Assembly (NCBI RefSeq): GCF_021654135.1
Contig: NZ_JAKGSD010000046.1
Coordinates: 1 to 64,000, forward strand
Length of the DNA stretch: 64,000 bases
Reading direction: 5' to 3'
From: Amycolatopsis tucumanensis
GTDB taxonomy: Bacteria; Actinomycetota; Actinomycetes; Mycobacteriales; Pseudonocardiaceae
Part shown: positions 34,621 through 42,249 of the stretch, one piece after another
Layout: each line of letters opens with the position of its first letter
Position numbering within the stretch: the first letter of the stretch is position 1
The notes under the pieces: generated by a model
Told to the model about the DNA's origin: nothing
Database searches by the model: none
Seen by the model: the letters and a program-made list of their open reading frames with translations, nothing else
Position numbers and translations under genes: made by a program

Positions 34621-35382
34621 ATGGACGTCCGCGGAGCGGTCGCGGTGGTCACCGGCGCCTCGTCGGGCATCGGGGCGGCCACCGCGCTCCGGCTGCACGA
34701 GGCAGGTGCTCGCCTCGTGCTGCACGGGCGTGACGGCGACCGGCTGGACGCGCTCGCGGAGCGCACCGGCGGCGTCGCCGTCCGCGCCGACTTCGCCGAG
34801 CCCGGCGCGGTCGAGGCCGCCGCGGAGGAGATCGCCGCGCGGGCCGGGCGGGTGGACGTTCTCGTCAACAACGCCGGGATGGGCTACGCCGGCCCCGTGT
34901 CCGGCATGTCCGGTGCCGACGTGCGGCGGTTGCTCTCCGTGAACTTCGCCGCACCCGTCGAACTGACCCGTGCCCTGCTGCCCGCGCTGCTCGACCGGCC
35001 CAGGGCGGCGGTGGTCTTCGTCACATCCATCGCGGGCCGGGCCGGGGTGGCGGGGGAGTCGGTGTACTCGGCGACCAAGGCGGGGGTGGACGTTTTCGCC
35101 GAGAGCCTGCGGCTGGAACTGGCCGGTACCGGGGTGCGGGTCGGGGTGGTCGTGCCCGGGGTGGTGGACACCGAGTTCTTCGCCCGCCGCGGCCGTCCCT
35201 ACCAGCGGCGCAGCCCCAGGCCGGTGCCCGCGGACAAGGTGGCCGCGGCGGTGCTGGCGGCGATCACGGCGGACCGGGCCGAGCAGTACGTGCCGCGCTG
35301 GCTGAGATTGCCAATTGCGGTGCGGGGGACCGTGCCCTCGGTGTACCGTGCACTATCTGCCCGGTTCGGGGGTTCGGACTGA
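34621..35382 (+). CDS. Short-chain dehydrogenase/reductase
   Basis: 253 residues, ATG preceded by GGAGG. It is a classical SDR: the cofactor motif VVTGASSGIGAATALR, the VNNAGMGYAG strand, and a catalytic S/Y/K set with VTSIAGRAGVAGESVYSATKAG. The C-terminal LRLELAGTGVRVGVVVPGVVDTEFF is typical of NADP-dependent fatty-acyl or ketone reductases. The substrate is not predictable from the sequence or neighbours. Confidence 0.92.
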   Translation: MDVRGAVAVVTGASSGIGAATALRLHEAGARLVLHGRDGDRLDALAERTGGVAVRADFAEPGAVEAAAEEIAARAGRVDVLVNNAGMGYAGPVSGMSGADVRRLLSVNFAAPVELTRALLPALLDRPRAAVVFVTSIAGRAGVAGESVYSATKAGVDVFAESLRLELAGTGVRVGVVVPGVVDTEFFARRGRPYQRRSPRPVPADKVAAAVLAAITADRAEQYVPRWLRLPIAVRGTVPSVYRALSARFGGSD

Positions 35383-35424
35383 GTTCCCGGAATCTTTCCG
35401 CCACTGGAAGCGCTGACAAGTGAC

Positions 35425-36402
35425 GTGTTAGTCCCGGTATTCCTCGGATTCGCCGCGGCGTTCCTGTTCGCGGCGTCAGCCGCGCTGCAGCGACGCGCGG
35501 TGATCGAGGTTGCCGACAGTGACGTCGAGGGGCGCGCCGCGCGACATCGCGTCCCCGTACTGTGGCTGATCCGCAAGCTGTTGCGCAAGAGGGTGTGGCT
35601 CGCGGGATGGGCCACGAACCTGTTGGGCTTTTTCAGCCAGGCCGCCGCGTTGCACTTCGGGTCGATCGCGCTCGTGCAGCCGCTGCTGGTCACCGAACTG
35701 CTCTTCGCGCTGCCGATGGCCTCGGCCGCGATCCGCCGCTGGCCGCCGCTGCGGGACTGGCTGGCCGGGCTCGCCATCACCGGCGGGGTGGTGGTGTTCC
35801 TCGCGGTCGAGGGCACCGCGCCGCTGGGCGGGTCGCCGGACCAGGGCCGCCTGCTGATCGCGGTGCTGATCGCCGCGGCCACCGTCGTCACCCTCGTGCA
35901 GGTCGCCCAGAACCGGGGCCCGCTGCTGCACAGCGCGCTCATCGCCACCGCGGCAGGCATCTGCTACGCGATCAGCGCGGCCATGATGAAGGTGACCACC
36001 GACCTGCTGTTGAACGAGGGTGTCGCTCACACCGCGCTCACCTGGCCGGGGTACGTGCTGGCGCTGTCGACCTTCTCCGGGCTGCTGCTCGGGCAGCAGG
36101 CGTACGGGTCGGGTTCGCTGTCCGCGGCGATCGCCGTGATGTCCATCGTGAACCCCGCGGCCAGCTATTTCCTGGGACTACTGGCGTTCAACGCGACGCT
36201 GGTGACCGAGCCGGGCCCGCTCGCGGCGACCGCCGGCGCGGCCCTGTTGTTGATCCTCGGCGTGTTCGGGCTCGCGCACTCGCCGAGCGTGCAGGCGGAG
36301 ACGACCCGGTCGGCCCAACACGGGGTTTATCCCGGAAGTGGTAAATTCTCGGGAACCGTTCCCTCCCGGTCCCGTTCTTCGGACTCCTTCGCTCAGGATT
36401 AA
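35425..36402 (+). CDS. EamA/DMT-superfamily membrane transporter
   Basis: 325 residues from GTG, with about nine or ten membrane helices in two similar halves, as in drug/metabolite transporters and NIPA-like magnesium transporters. The pattern FAASAALQRRAVIEV then SQAAALHFGSIALVQPLLVTELLF is characteristic of an actinobacterial DMT group. The hydrophilic C-terminus (about residues 290-325, serine-rich) is cytoplasmic. Substrate unknown. It sits between the SDR and a VC0807-type protein, all in the same orientation. Confidence 0.85.
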   Translation: MLVPVFLGFAAAFLFAASAALQRRAVIEVADSDVEGRAARHRVPVLWLIRKLLRKRVWLAGWATNLLGFFSQAAALHFGSIALVQPLLVTELLFALPMASAAIRRWPPLRDWLAGLAITGGVVVFLAVEGTAPLGGSPDQGRLLIAVLIAAATVVTLVQVAQNRGPLLHSALIATAAGICYAISAAMMKVTTDLLLNEGVAHTALTWPGYVLALSTFSGLLLGQQAYGSGSLSAAIAVMSIVNPAASYFLGLLAFNATLVTEPGPLAATAGAALLLILGVFGLAHSPSVQAETTRSAQHGVYPGSGKFSGTVPSRSRSSDSFAQD

Positions 36403-36512
36403 TTCAGGTATCCGGCGTAGGTTTCGGGCCCGGCGGGCGGTGGAACCTACAGAGCCTGTCGAGAGTGCGCTGCCCCCGCGCACCCAGGGCAGACCCTTGG
36501 AGGCTGGAGCCC

Positions 36513-37199
36513 GTGCACCACCGAGCGTCGTCCGGCGACCGCCATTTGGTGATCGAAATACCGCACCTGCGGAAAACGATCAAGGATGCGGCGATCCTGT
36601 TGCTGGAAACGGTCGTCGTCCCGTCGGTTCTGCTGGCGTTGTTGTTGCATTTCGTCGGCCTGGTCCCCGCGCTGTGCGCGGTTCTGGGCTGGGCGGCCGT
36701 CGTGATCGGCGCGCGCCGCCTGATGAAGCGCGACATGCCCCGCACACTGCTGCTGTGCACGGCGATGCTGGTCGGACGCGCGGCGTTCGCGCTGGTCACG
36801 TCCAGTGCGGTGGTGTACGTGCTGCAACCGGCCGTCGGCTCGGTGCTGATGTTCCTGATCTTCGTCGGCAGCGCGATGATCGGGCGCCCCATCACGGCGC
36901 GCCTGGCGAAGGACTTCGTGCGGCTGCCCGCGGAGCTGTTCAAGCACCGCACGGTGAACCGCGTGTTCATCGAGGTGGCACTGCTCTGGGGCGGCTCGCG
37001 GCTCATCGACGCCGCGATGACCATCGGGTTCCTGCACTGGGGCGTCGAGGCGGGCCTGATGTCGCGCGGCATCCTCAGCGGGCTGCTCACCGCGCTGACC
37101 GTCGCGGCCTGCGTGGGCCACGGATGGCGCAAACTCCGCCGCGACGGCGTGACGCTCCGGCTGGCCGGCCGCCACAGCCCCGCACCGGCTGCCGCCTGA
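36513..37199 (+). CDS. VC0807-family membrane protein
   Basis: 228 residues from the GTG at 36513, with GGAGG 9 bases upstream; an in-frame start at 36465 is less likely. It has about six hydrophobic helices, with ETVVVPSVLLALLLHFVGLVPAL and SSAVVYVLQPAVGSVLMFLIFVGSAMIG as the clearest. The polar FVRLPAELFKHRTVNRVF linker is typical of the VC0807 family of unknown function. No motif suggests a reaction. Confidence 0.72.
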   Translation: MHHRASSGDRHLVIEIPHLRKTIKDAAILLLETVVVPSVLLALLLHFVGLVPALCAVLGWAAVVIGARRLMKRDMPRTLLLCTAMLVGRAAFALVTSSAVVYVLQPAVGSVLMFLIFVGSAMIGRPITARLAKDFVRLPAELFKHRTVNRVFIEVALLWGGSRLIDAAMTIGFLHWGVEAGLMSRGILSGLLTALTVAACVGHGWRKLRRDGVTLRLAGRHSPAPAAA

Positions 37200-37721
37200 C
37201 GCCGCCGTCCGCTCGGGGGCAGTTCGGCGCTCCCGCGGACGAGCCGCGCCGGTGCGCGAGAGCCGCGCGCTCGGGTGGGTGAGGCCCACCCGCCCGCGGG
37301 CGAGGTTGCCGGGCGAGAGGCCCCGCGCCCTGTGGGCGAGCCGCATGCCCGGGCAAGGCCTGGCGCCCCTGTCGGCGAGCGCACGCTCCCACCGCGAGCT
37401 CCACCGGCGCGAGAGGGCCACGCGCGCGAGAGCCCGCGCTCCAGCGGCCGAGCCCCACGCCCCAGGGTGCCGAGCGCCGTGCCCCCGCCCGCGAGTTCCG
37501 CGTTCCCGCACGCACGCGCTCCGCGCGCGAGCCCCACGCCCCCGCGCGAGCCCCACGCCCCCGCGCGAGCCCCACGCCCCCGCGTGAGCCCCACGCCCCC
37601 GCGCCAGCTCCCCGCTCCTGCGGCCGAGCCCCGCGCTCCAGGGTGCGAGCCCCGCGCCCCCTCGCGGCAGCCCCGAGCCCACCCCCATTGTGCGGGCCAC
37701 GGTCCGCCCGGCGGTACCCGG
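37200..37721. repeat. GC-rich intergenic tract built from degenerate short repeats
   Basis: This 522-bp gap has no credible gene. It is composed of loosely repeating units of the form GCGAG-Y-CCC-ACGC-YCCC. The best-preserved part is a four-unit tandem at 37525-37600. More degenerate copies lie on both sides, for example around 37394, 37450, 37490 and 37620. It separates the convergent VC0807-type and HxlR genes. The unit is the same as in the three-copy array at 13175-13230. Confidence 0.75.
37525..37600. repeat. Four tandem 19-bp repeats
   Basis: Units at 37525-37543, 37544-37562 and 37563-37581 are identical (GCGCGAGCCCCACGCCCCC); the fourth at 37582-37600 differs by one base (GCGTGAG). 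There are no spacers, so it is not a CRISPR array. The exact 19-bp periodicity points to recent local duplication by slippage or unequal exchange. Confidence 0.9.
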
Positions 37722-38174
37722 TCAAGCCGCCGCGCCGGGGCCGGGCAGCAGGTCGACGTCCTGGGCGTGCATTGCCTCGCCGCAGTGGTCGCAGCGCAGT
37801 CCGGCGCCGCTGACCGACCCGCACGTCCGGTGCCGGTACACCACCGGCGGCCCGGCCTCGCCCGCCAGCCACCGGTCGCCCCAGTGCGCCATCGCCATCA
37901 GGACCTCCACGAGCTCCGCGCCCCGCTCCGTCAGCACGTACTCGTAGCGCGGCCGCCGGTCGTACGGCCGTCGCTCCAGCACCCCGCGCTCCACCAGGTG
38001 GTTCAGCCGCTCGGTCAGCACCTTCCGCGAGATGCCCAGGTCGGCCTGGATCTGCTCGAACCGGGTCATCCCCGCCCACACGTCCCGCAGCACCAGCGGT
38101 GACCACGGCTCCCCGATGACGTCCAGCGTGCGCGCGATCGAGCACGCCATCCCGCCGAAGTTCGTCCGCTGCAT
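37722..38174 (-). CDS. HxlR-family transcriptional regulator
   Basis: 150 residues. The winged helix is preceded by the HxlR cysteine region (CSIARTLDVIGEPWSPLVLRDVW), with the redox- or aldehyde-sensitive cysteine at residue 11. The recognition helix is GISRKVLTERLNHLVERGVLERRPY. The C-terminal tail has CGSVSGAGLRCDHCG, which may bind zinc. It is divergent from the RibD-C/DHFR-like gene, and the shared promoter contains matching inverted repeats (38194-38248), so it very likely controls both genes. HxlR regulators commonly sense quinones, aldehydes or oxidants. Confidence 0.92.
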   Translation of the reverse strand: MQRTNFGGMACSIARTLDVIGEPWSPLVLRDVWAGMTRFEQIQADLGISRKVLTERLNHLVERGVLERRPYDRRPRYEYVLTERGAELVEVLMAMAHWGDRWLAGEAGPPVVYRHRTCGSVSGAGLRCDHCGEAMHAQDVDLLPGPGAAA

Positions 38175-38193
38175 GGACCCGACTCTAGCAATT

Positions 38194-38248
38194 GGGGTTC
38201 CCTGAAGGAACTCAGACTGCTACCGTCGGAGTCTCTTGAAGGAACCCC
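38194..38248. promoter_or_regulatory. Paired inverted-repeat operator between HxlR and the RibD-C gene
   Basis: GTTCC at 38197-38201 and GGAAC at 38207-38211 form a short palindrome with a 5-base centre. GGGGTTCC at 38194-38201 and GGAACCCC at 38241-38248 are perfect complements 39 bases apart, and TGAAGGAAC occurs twice (38203-38211 and 38237-38245). The sites fill the divergent promoter region, as expected for binding of one or two HxlR dimers. Confidence 0.65.
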
Positions 38249-38275
38249 GTAAGGAGCGCCGAGAGGAGCAAGGTC

Positions 38276-38854
38276 ATCGCCGCCCACGCCGTCTCCGTCG
38301 ACGGCTTCATCACCGGCCGCGACCCGCGCCCCGGCCACGGCCTCGGCGACGGCGGGATGCTGTTCGACTGGTACTTCGACGGCGACACCCCGAGTGGCGT
38401 CTTCGACGGCTTCCGGCTGAGCGAGCCCAGCGCCCGGGTGTTCGACGCACTCGCCGGCCGGGTGGGCGCCATCGTCGCCGGGCGCACCACCTACGAGGAC
38501 TCCGACCGCTTCGGCGGCGGCAGCCCGCACCCGAAGGCGCGGCTCGTCGTTCTCACCCACCGGCCCGCGGAAACCAGCACCCGGCAGACCCTCGTCACCA
38601 CCGGGATCGAGGACGCGATCGCCCAGGCCCGCGACGCCGCAGGCGGCCGGGACGTCGGCCTCATGGGCGGTGGCGTGGTGACCTCGGCGCTCGCGGCCGG
38701 CCTCGTCGACGAGATCGTCCTCCACCAGGTCCCGGTCCTGCTGGGCGCGGGACGGCCCTACTTCCGGGAACTGCCCGCGCACGTGCGGCTCCGCCTCGTC
38801 GAAGCCGTCCCGGCGCCGGGCGTCACCCACCTGCACTACGCGGTCGAGCGGTGA
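38276..38854 (+). CDS. RibD-C/DHFR-like reductase with no standard start codon
   Basis: About 192 residues of the dihydrofolate-reductase-like RibD C-terminal fold: the N-terminal strand IAAHAVSVDGFITG, GAIVAGRTTYEDSDRFGG, GRDVGLMGGGVVTSALAAGLVDEIVLHQVPVLLG and the final VTHLHYAVER. The fold is complete only if translation begins around 38273-38276, but no ATG, GTG or TTG lies in frame between the TGA at 38237 and the ATG at 38357. A strong GAGAGGAG site (38261-38268) points at GTC (38273) or ATC (38276). A start at 38357 would remove the first strand and the conserved DGFITG. A rare non-AUG start or a sequence error are both possible. It is divergent from HxlR, its likely regulator. Confidence 0.7.
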   Translation: MAAHAVSVDGFITGRDPRPGHGLGDGGMLFDWYFDGDTPSGVFDGFRLSEPSARVFDALAGRVGAIVAGRTTYEDSDRFGGGSPHPKARLVVLTHRPAETSTRQTLVTTGIEDAIAQARDAAGGRDVGLMGGGVVTSALAAGLVDEIVLHQVPVLLGAGRPYFRELPAHVRLRLVEAVPAPGVTHLHYAVER

Positions 38855-38881
38855 TTCGCGCGAGCGCTCCGGCCACGAAGC

Positions 38882-40891
38882 GTGGTATATGACGGTGTGC
38901 TCACCGTCGGTTCCACCTCACGGTCCCCGGTGGTCCCGGACGCCCGCGCGGCGGCCGTCCAGCGTCCGGGCTGGTGGGGTGAACTGCTGCTCGGGCTCGG
39001 CTTGTTCGGGATCTACCTGCTGGTCGAGGCGTTCCCGCTGCCGGGCCGCGAACCGCGGGCGCACGCCAACGGCGAAGCGCTGCTGGCGTTCGAACGCTGG
39101 ATGCACCTGGACTTCGAGCTCCCGGTCAACCTGTGGCTCGCCGAGCAGGGCTGGATCCGCGTCTTCGCCAACTACGAGTACGCGATCACCTACATCGCGA
39201 GCGCGATCATCCTGCTGATCTGGGTGCACGCCCGGCACCCGGTCCACTACCGCTCGGTGCGCAACAGCTTCGTCTGGCTCAACCTGTTCGCGCTCGCCTG
39301 CTTCTGGCTCTACCCGGTCGCGCCGCCGCGGATGCTCGACGGCGCCGGGTTCGTCGACACCGTGCGGCTCGGGAACACGTTCCTGTCCTGGGGCTCGCCG
39401 ATGCTCCAGGGGGCCAACCAGCTGGCCGCGATGCCGTCCCTGCACGTCGGGTGGGCGCTGTGGGTCTCGGTGGTCCTCGCGCGCATCCGCGGCGGCTGGG
39501 TCGTGCAGATCGTCAGCGCGGTGCACGTCGCCATCACGTTCGCGGTCATCATCGCCACCGGCAACCACTACTGGATCGACGCGGCCGCCGCCGTGGTGTT
39601 CATCGCCGCGGCCACCTGGCTCGCGCAGGTCGCCCGGCCGGTCGACCGGGTGTCCGCCTCCGACACGTTCTTCCTGCACGTCGAGACCCCGGCGTACCCG
39701 CAGCACGTCGGCGGGCTCATCATGCTCGACACCACCGCCCACCCCGCCGGGCCGACCCGGGAGTGGGTGCAGCAGGCCATCCGCGACAAACTGCCCGCGA
39801 TGCCCCGCTACGCGCAGCGCCTGTCGGACTACTCGCCCTGGCGCCGCCAGCACTGGGTGCCGCACCCGGACATCGACTGGGACTGGCACGTCCCCGACTT
39901 CGACCTGACCCGCCCGGACGGCACGCCCGGTGGCATGGGGGAGCTGCACAAGCTCGTCGCGCGGTTCCAGAGCGAGCCGCTGCCGCGGGACCGGCCGCTG
40001 TGGCGGTTCGCCGTCGTGCGCGGCGTGGAGGAGAACACCGCGGCGGTGATTTCGCTGGTGCACCACGCGGTGGCGGACGGCATCGGCACGATCAGCCTGA
40101 TGCTGGAGCTGTTCGACTCGCCCAGCCTGCTCGAGGGGCTCAACGAAACCAAGCGGCCCAACGCCCTGCAGAAGGCCGCCGCGGGCGCCGTCGGCCTGGC
40201 GCAGCTGGCCACCGACGGGCGCCCCAAGACGCGGCTGCCCGCGGGCGACCCGCCGGACCGTCGCTACGCCACCCTGCAAATCCCGCTCGACGACGTGCGT
40301 GAGCTGGCGCGCAAGCACGGCGTGCGGGTCACCGACCTGCTGCTGGGCGGGGTGGCCGGCGCGCTGCGGCGGGTCGCGGTGGCGCCGCTGCCGGAGTCGA
40401 TGCTGACCTCGGTCACGTTGATGGCCGCCGAGCCGCGGCCCGGCGCGGAGGGCAACGTCACCGCCGCGGTCATGGTGGACATCCCGCTGGGGGACATGCC
40501 CGAAGCCGAGCGCCTGAAGAGGATCGCCAAGGCCACCAAGCGGTTGCGCACCGGCACGAGGGTCATCGCGTCCCGGTTCGTGCAGCACACGCTGGCCGGG
40601 CTGATGCCGGCGTTCTTCCACCGCTGGTTCGCCCGGACCGTCTACAACGAACGGTTCTTCAACGGCACCGTGTCCAACATGCCCGGTGCCGCGTGGCAGG
40701 TGGACTTCGGCGACTTCCCGCTGCGCACGGCGTTCGCCATCATTCCGCTCGCGCCGGGCACCCCGTTCACCATCGGCGTGCTGGGGTGGTACGGATCGTT
40801 CTCCATGAGCGCCACCGTGGACGCGGCGCTGGTGGACAGCGTGGACGGCTTCCTCGCCGAATTCCGCGCGGTGCTGGCGGAACTGGACTGA
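38882..40891 (+). CDS. Fusion of a PAP2/Aur1-like phosphatase and a wax-ester synthase/diacylglycerol acyltransferase
   Basis: 669 residues from GTG. The N-terminal half (about 1-255) has six membrane helices and PAP2 phosphatase motifs: P185-S-L-H188 and H229-YWI-D233 (Aur1/inositolphosphotransferase-type). The C-terminal half (about 265-665) is a WS/DGAT domain. It has the active-site motif H394-H-A-V-A-D-G400, the LHVETPAYPQHVGGL beginning, DRPLWRF, and the late NGTVSNMPG and PGTPFTIGVLGWYG segments. WS/DGAT enzymes acylate diacylglycerol or fatty alcohols; PAP2 enzymes dephosphorylate phosphatidate or polyprenyl phosphates. Joining them would allow diacylglycerol made at the membrane to be acylated directly to triacylglycerol. 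That coupling is inference; the domain junction has no stop or frame break. Confidence 0.85.
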   Translation: MVYDGVLTVGSTSRSPVVPDARAAAVQRPGWWGELLLGLGLFGIYLLVEAFPLPGREPRAHANGEALLAFERWMHLDFELPVNLWLAEQGWIRVFANYEYAITYIASAIILLIWVHARHPVHYRSVRNSFVWLNLFALACFWLYPVAPPRMLDGAGFVDTVRLGNTFLSWGSPMLQGANQLAAMPSLHVGWALWVSVVLARIRGGWVVQIVSAVHVAITFAVIIATGNHYWIDAAAAVVFIAAATWLAQVARPVDRVSASDTFFLHVETPAYPQHVGGLIMLDTTAHPAGPTREWVQQAIRDKLPAMPRYAQRLSDYSPWRRQHWVPHPDIDWDWHVPDFDLTRPDGTPGGMGELHKLVARFQSEPLPRDRPLWRFAVVRGVEENTAAVISLVHHAVADGIGTISLMLELFDSPSLLEGLNETKRPNALQKAAAGAVGLAQLATDGRPKTRLPAGDPPDRRYATLQIPLDDVRELARKHGVRVTDLLLGGVAGALRRVAVAPLPESMLTSVTLMAAEPRPGAEGNVTAAVMVDIPLGDMPEAERLKRIAKATKRLRTGTRVIASRFVQHTLAGLMPAFFHRWFARTVYNERFFNGTVSNMPGAAWQVDFGDFPLRTAFAIIPLAPGTPFTIGVLGWYGSFSMSATVDAALVDSVDGFLAEFRAVLAELD

Positions 40892-40895
40892 CGCG

Positions 40896-42113
40896 TCACA
40901 CGTCGCCGGGGTCCGAAGTGCCCCAGGCGAGCGCGAGGGTGAGGCGGCGGCGGTTGTCCGGATCGTCCAGGCTCTCGCCGAACAGCTCGCGCAACTGGGC
41001 CATCCGGTAGCGCACCGTTTGCGGGTGTATGTGCAGTTCCTCCGCCATGGCGCGGCGGTCGCCGAGGTGCCGCAGCCAGCAGGCGAGCGTCTCGCACAAC
41101 CGCTTGCGCGTCACCGGCCCGAGGTGCGCCAGCGGAGCGAGACACTGGTGGCGCATCGCGTCGAAGAGCTTCGCGTCGCGGTGCACGATGATCGAGTCCA
41201 GGTGCTCGTCCACGAACACCGGATCGTCCTCCAGCACGTGCGTGCGGCGCAGCTGCGCGGCCAGCTCGGCGACGTGCATGCTGGCCGGCAGGCGTTCCAG
41301 CGGCACCGCGTGCCCGACCACCGCGCCCGCGCCGCGCAACGCCGACGCCAGCCGCTCCCGCCGCTGCGGTCCGTCCGGATCGGGCACGATGGCGCAGACC
41401 AGCCGCTGCCGCCGGACGTGCAGCGACGAGTTCCCGAGCCGCCCCAGCAGCGCGCTGCCGACCGGATTGTCCGGCTCCACCAGGACGACCGCCGCCTGCC
41501 GCGGCAGCGGCCAGTCCACCCTGGCCGCGGCGGCGCGGATCGCGGCGGAATCGGATCGGTCGGACAGCAGCATGTCCGCCAGCTCGTCGCGCAACCGCTC
41601 CCGCATCGCGGCGGATTCGGACTGCTCCAGCACGTAACCGCGAGCCGACGCCGAGGACAGCTGGTCCACGAAGATGAACACCGCCTCGGCCAGCGAGGCG
41701 AACATGTCGGAGGGGACACCGACCTCGAGCGCGACCTCGGCGACGTGGTGCCACGCCACCCGCGCGCCGATCTGGTAGGCCGACAGCAGGCTCGTCAGAT
41801 CGCGGCCCTGCTGCCACTGCGCCCGCCCGATCTCCTCGAACAGCGGCTGCTCGCCGAACCGGTCCGCGCCGTGGTCGGTGATGCCGGACAGCTCCGCGAT
41901 GTCCCATTTGGCCATCCGCAGCAGCCGCTGCAGGAACATGTTGGCGGAGACCAGGACCTCGTCCCGTTCGGTGACGATGAACTCCGCGTAGTCCGGCCAG
42001 TGCTCGTTCAGCAGCCGCGCCACGTCGTCCAGCATGCGCGGCAACCGTTCCGAGGTCGCCTTCGCCAGATCCGCCAGCGTGCCGTCGCTGGTCTCCGTTC
42101 GTCTGCCCGCCAT
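40896..42113 (-). CDS. PucR/CdaR-type transcriptional regulator
   Basis: About 405 residues from the ATG at 42113; an in-frame ATG at 42197 would add 28 low-complexity residues and lacks a ribosome site. The N-terminal region (about 1-160) is the helical sensor seen in actinobacterial PucR proteins. The middle is a GGDEF-like or RsbRD-type fold, and the C-terminus has the PucR helix-turn-helix HPQTVRYRMAQLRELFG. It lies divergent from the hopanoid operon with a short inverted repeat between (42167-42181), so it is a candidate regulator of hopanoid synthesis. Its 3' end is 4 bases from the convergent PAP2-WS/DGAT gene. Confidence 0.88.
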   Translation of the reverse strand: MAGRRTETSDGTLADLAKATSERLPRMLDDVARLLNEHWPDYAEFIVTERDEVLVSANMFLQRLLRMAKWDIAELSGITDHGADRFGEQPLFEEIGRAQWQQGRDLTSLLSAYQIGARVAWHHVAEVALEVGVPSDMFASLAEAVFIFVDQLSSASARGYVLEQSESAAMRERLRDELADMLLSDRSDSAAIRAAAARVDWPLPRQAAVVLVEPDNPVGSALLGRLGNSSLHVRRQRLVCAIVPDPDGPQRRERLASALRGAGAVVGHAVPLERLPASMHVAELAAQLRRTHVLEDDPVFVDEHLDSIIVHRDAKLFDAMRHQCLAPLAHLGPVTRKRLCETLACWLRHLGDRRAMAEELHIHPQTVRYRMAQLRELFGESLDDPDNRRRLTLALAWGTSDPGDV

Positions 42114-42166
42114 GTCGTGGACCCCCACTCGCCTGCCCGCGTGCCGTCCATCGTCCGGGTCAATAC

Positions 42167-42181
42167 TGTCAGCTCGTGACA
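42167..42181. promoter_or_regulatory. Inverted repeat between PucR and the hopanoid operon
   Basis: TGTCA at 42167-42171 and TGACA at 42177-42181 flank a 5-base GCTCG centre. It lies upstream of the divergent PucR and hpnC starts. It is a small site and could occur by chance, but its position suits an operator for the PucR protein. Confidence 0.4.
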
Positions 42182-42249
42182 ACCGTGGCTTCTCCATTTT
42201 TGTTTCCGGAGCGAAGAATCGAACGCGGCCGCGGAGTGATTATGAGGCG

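Noticed and set aside
37525..37600. Possible CRISPR array from regularly repeated units
   Set aside because: The units are contiguous with no unique spacers, and no cas gene is nearby; it is a simple tandem repeat.
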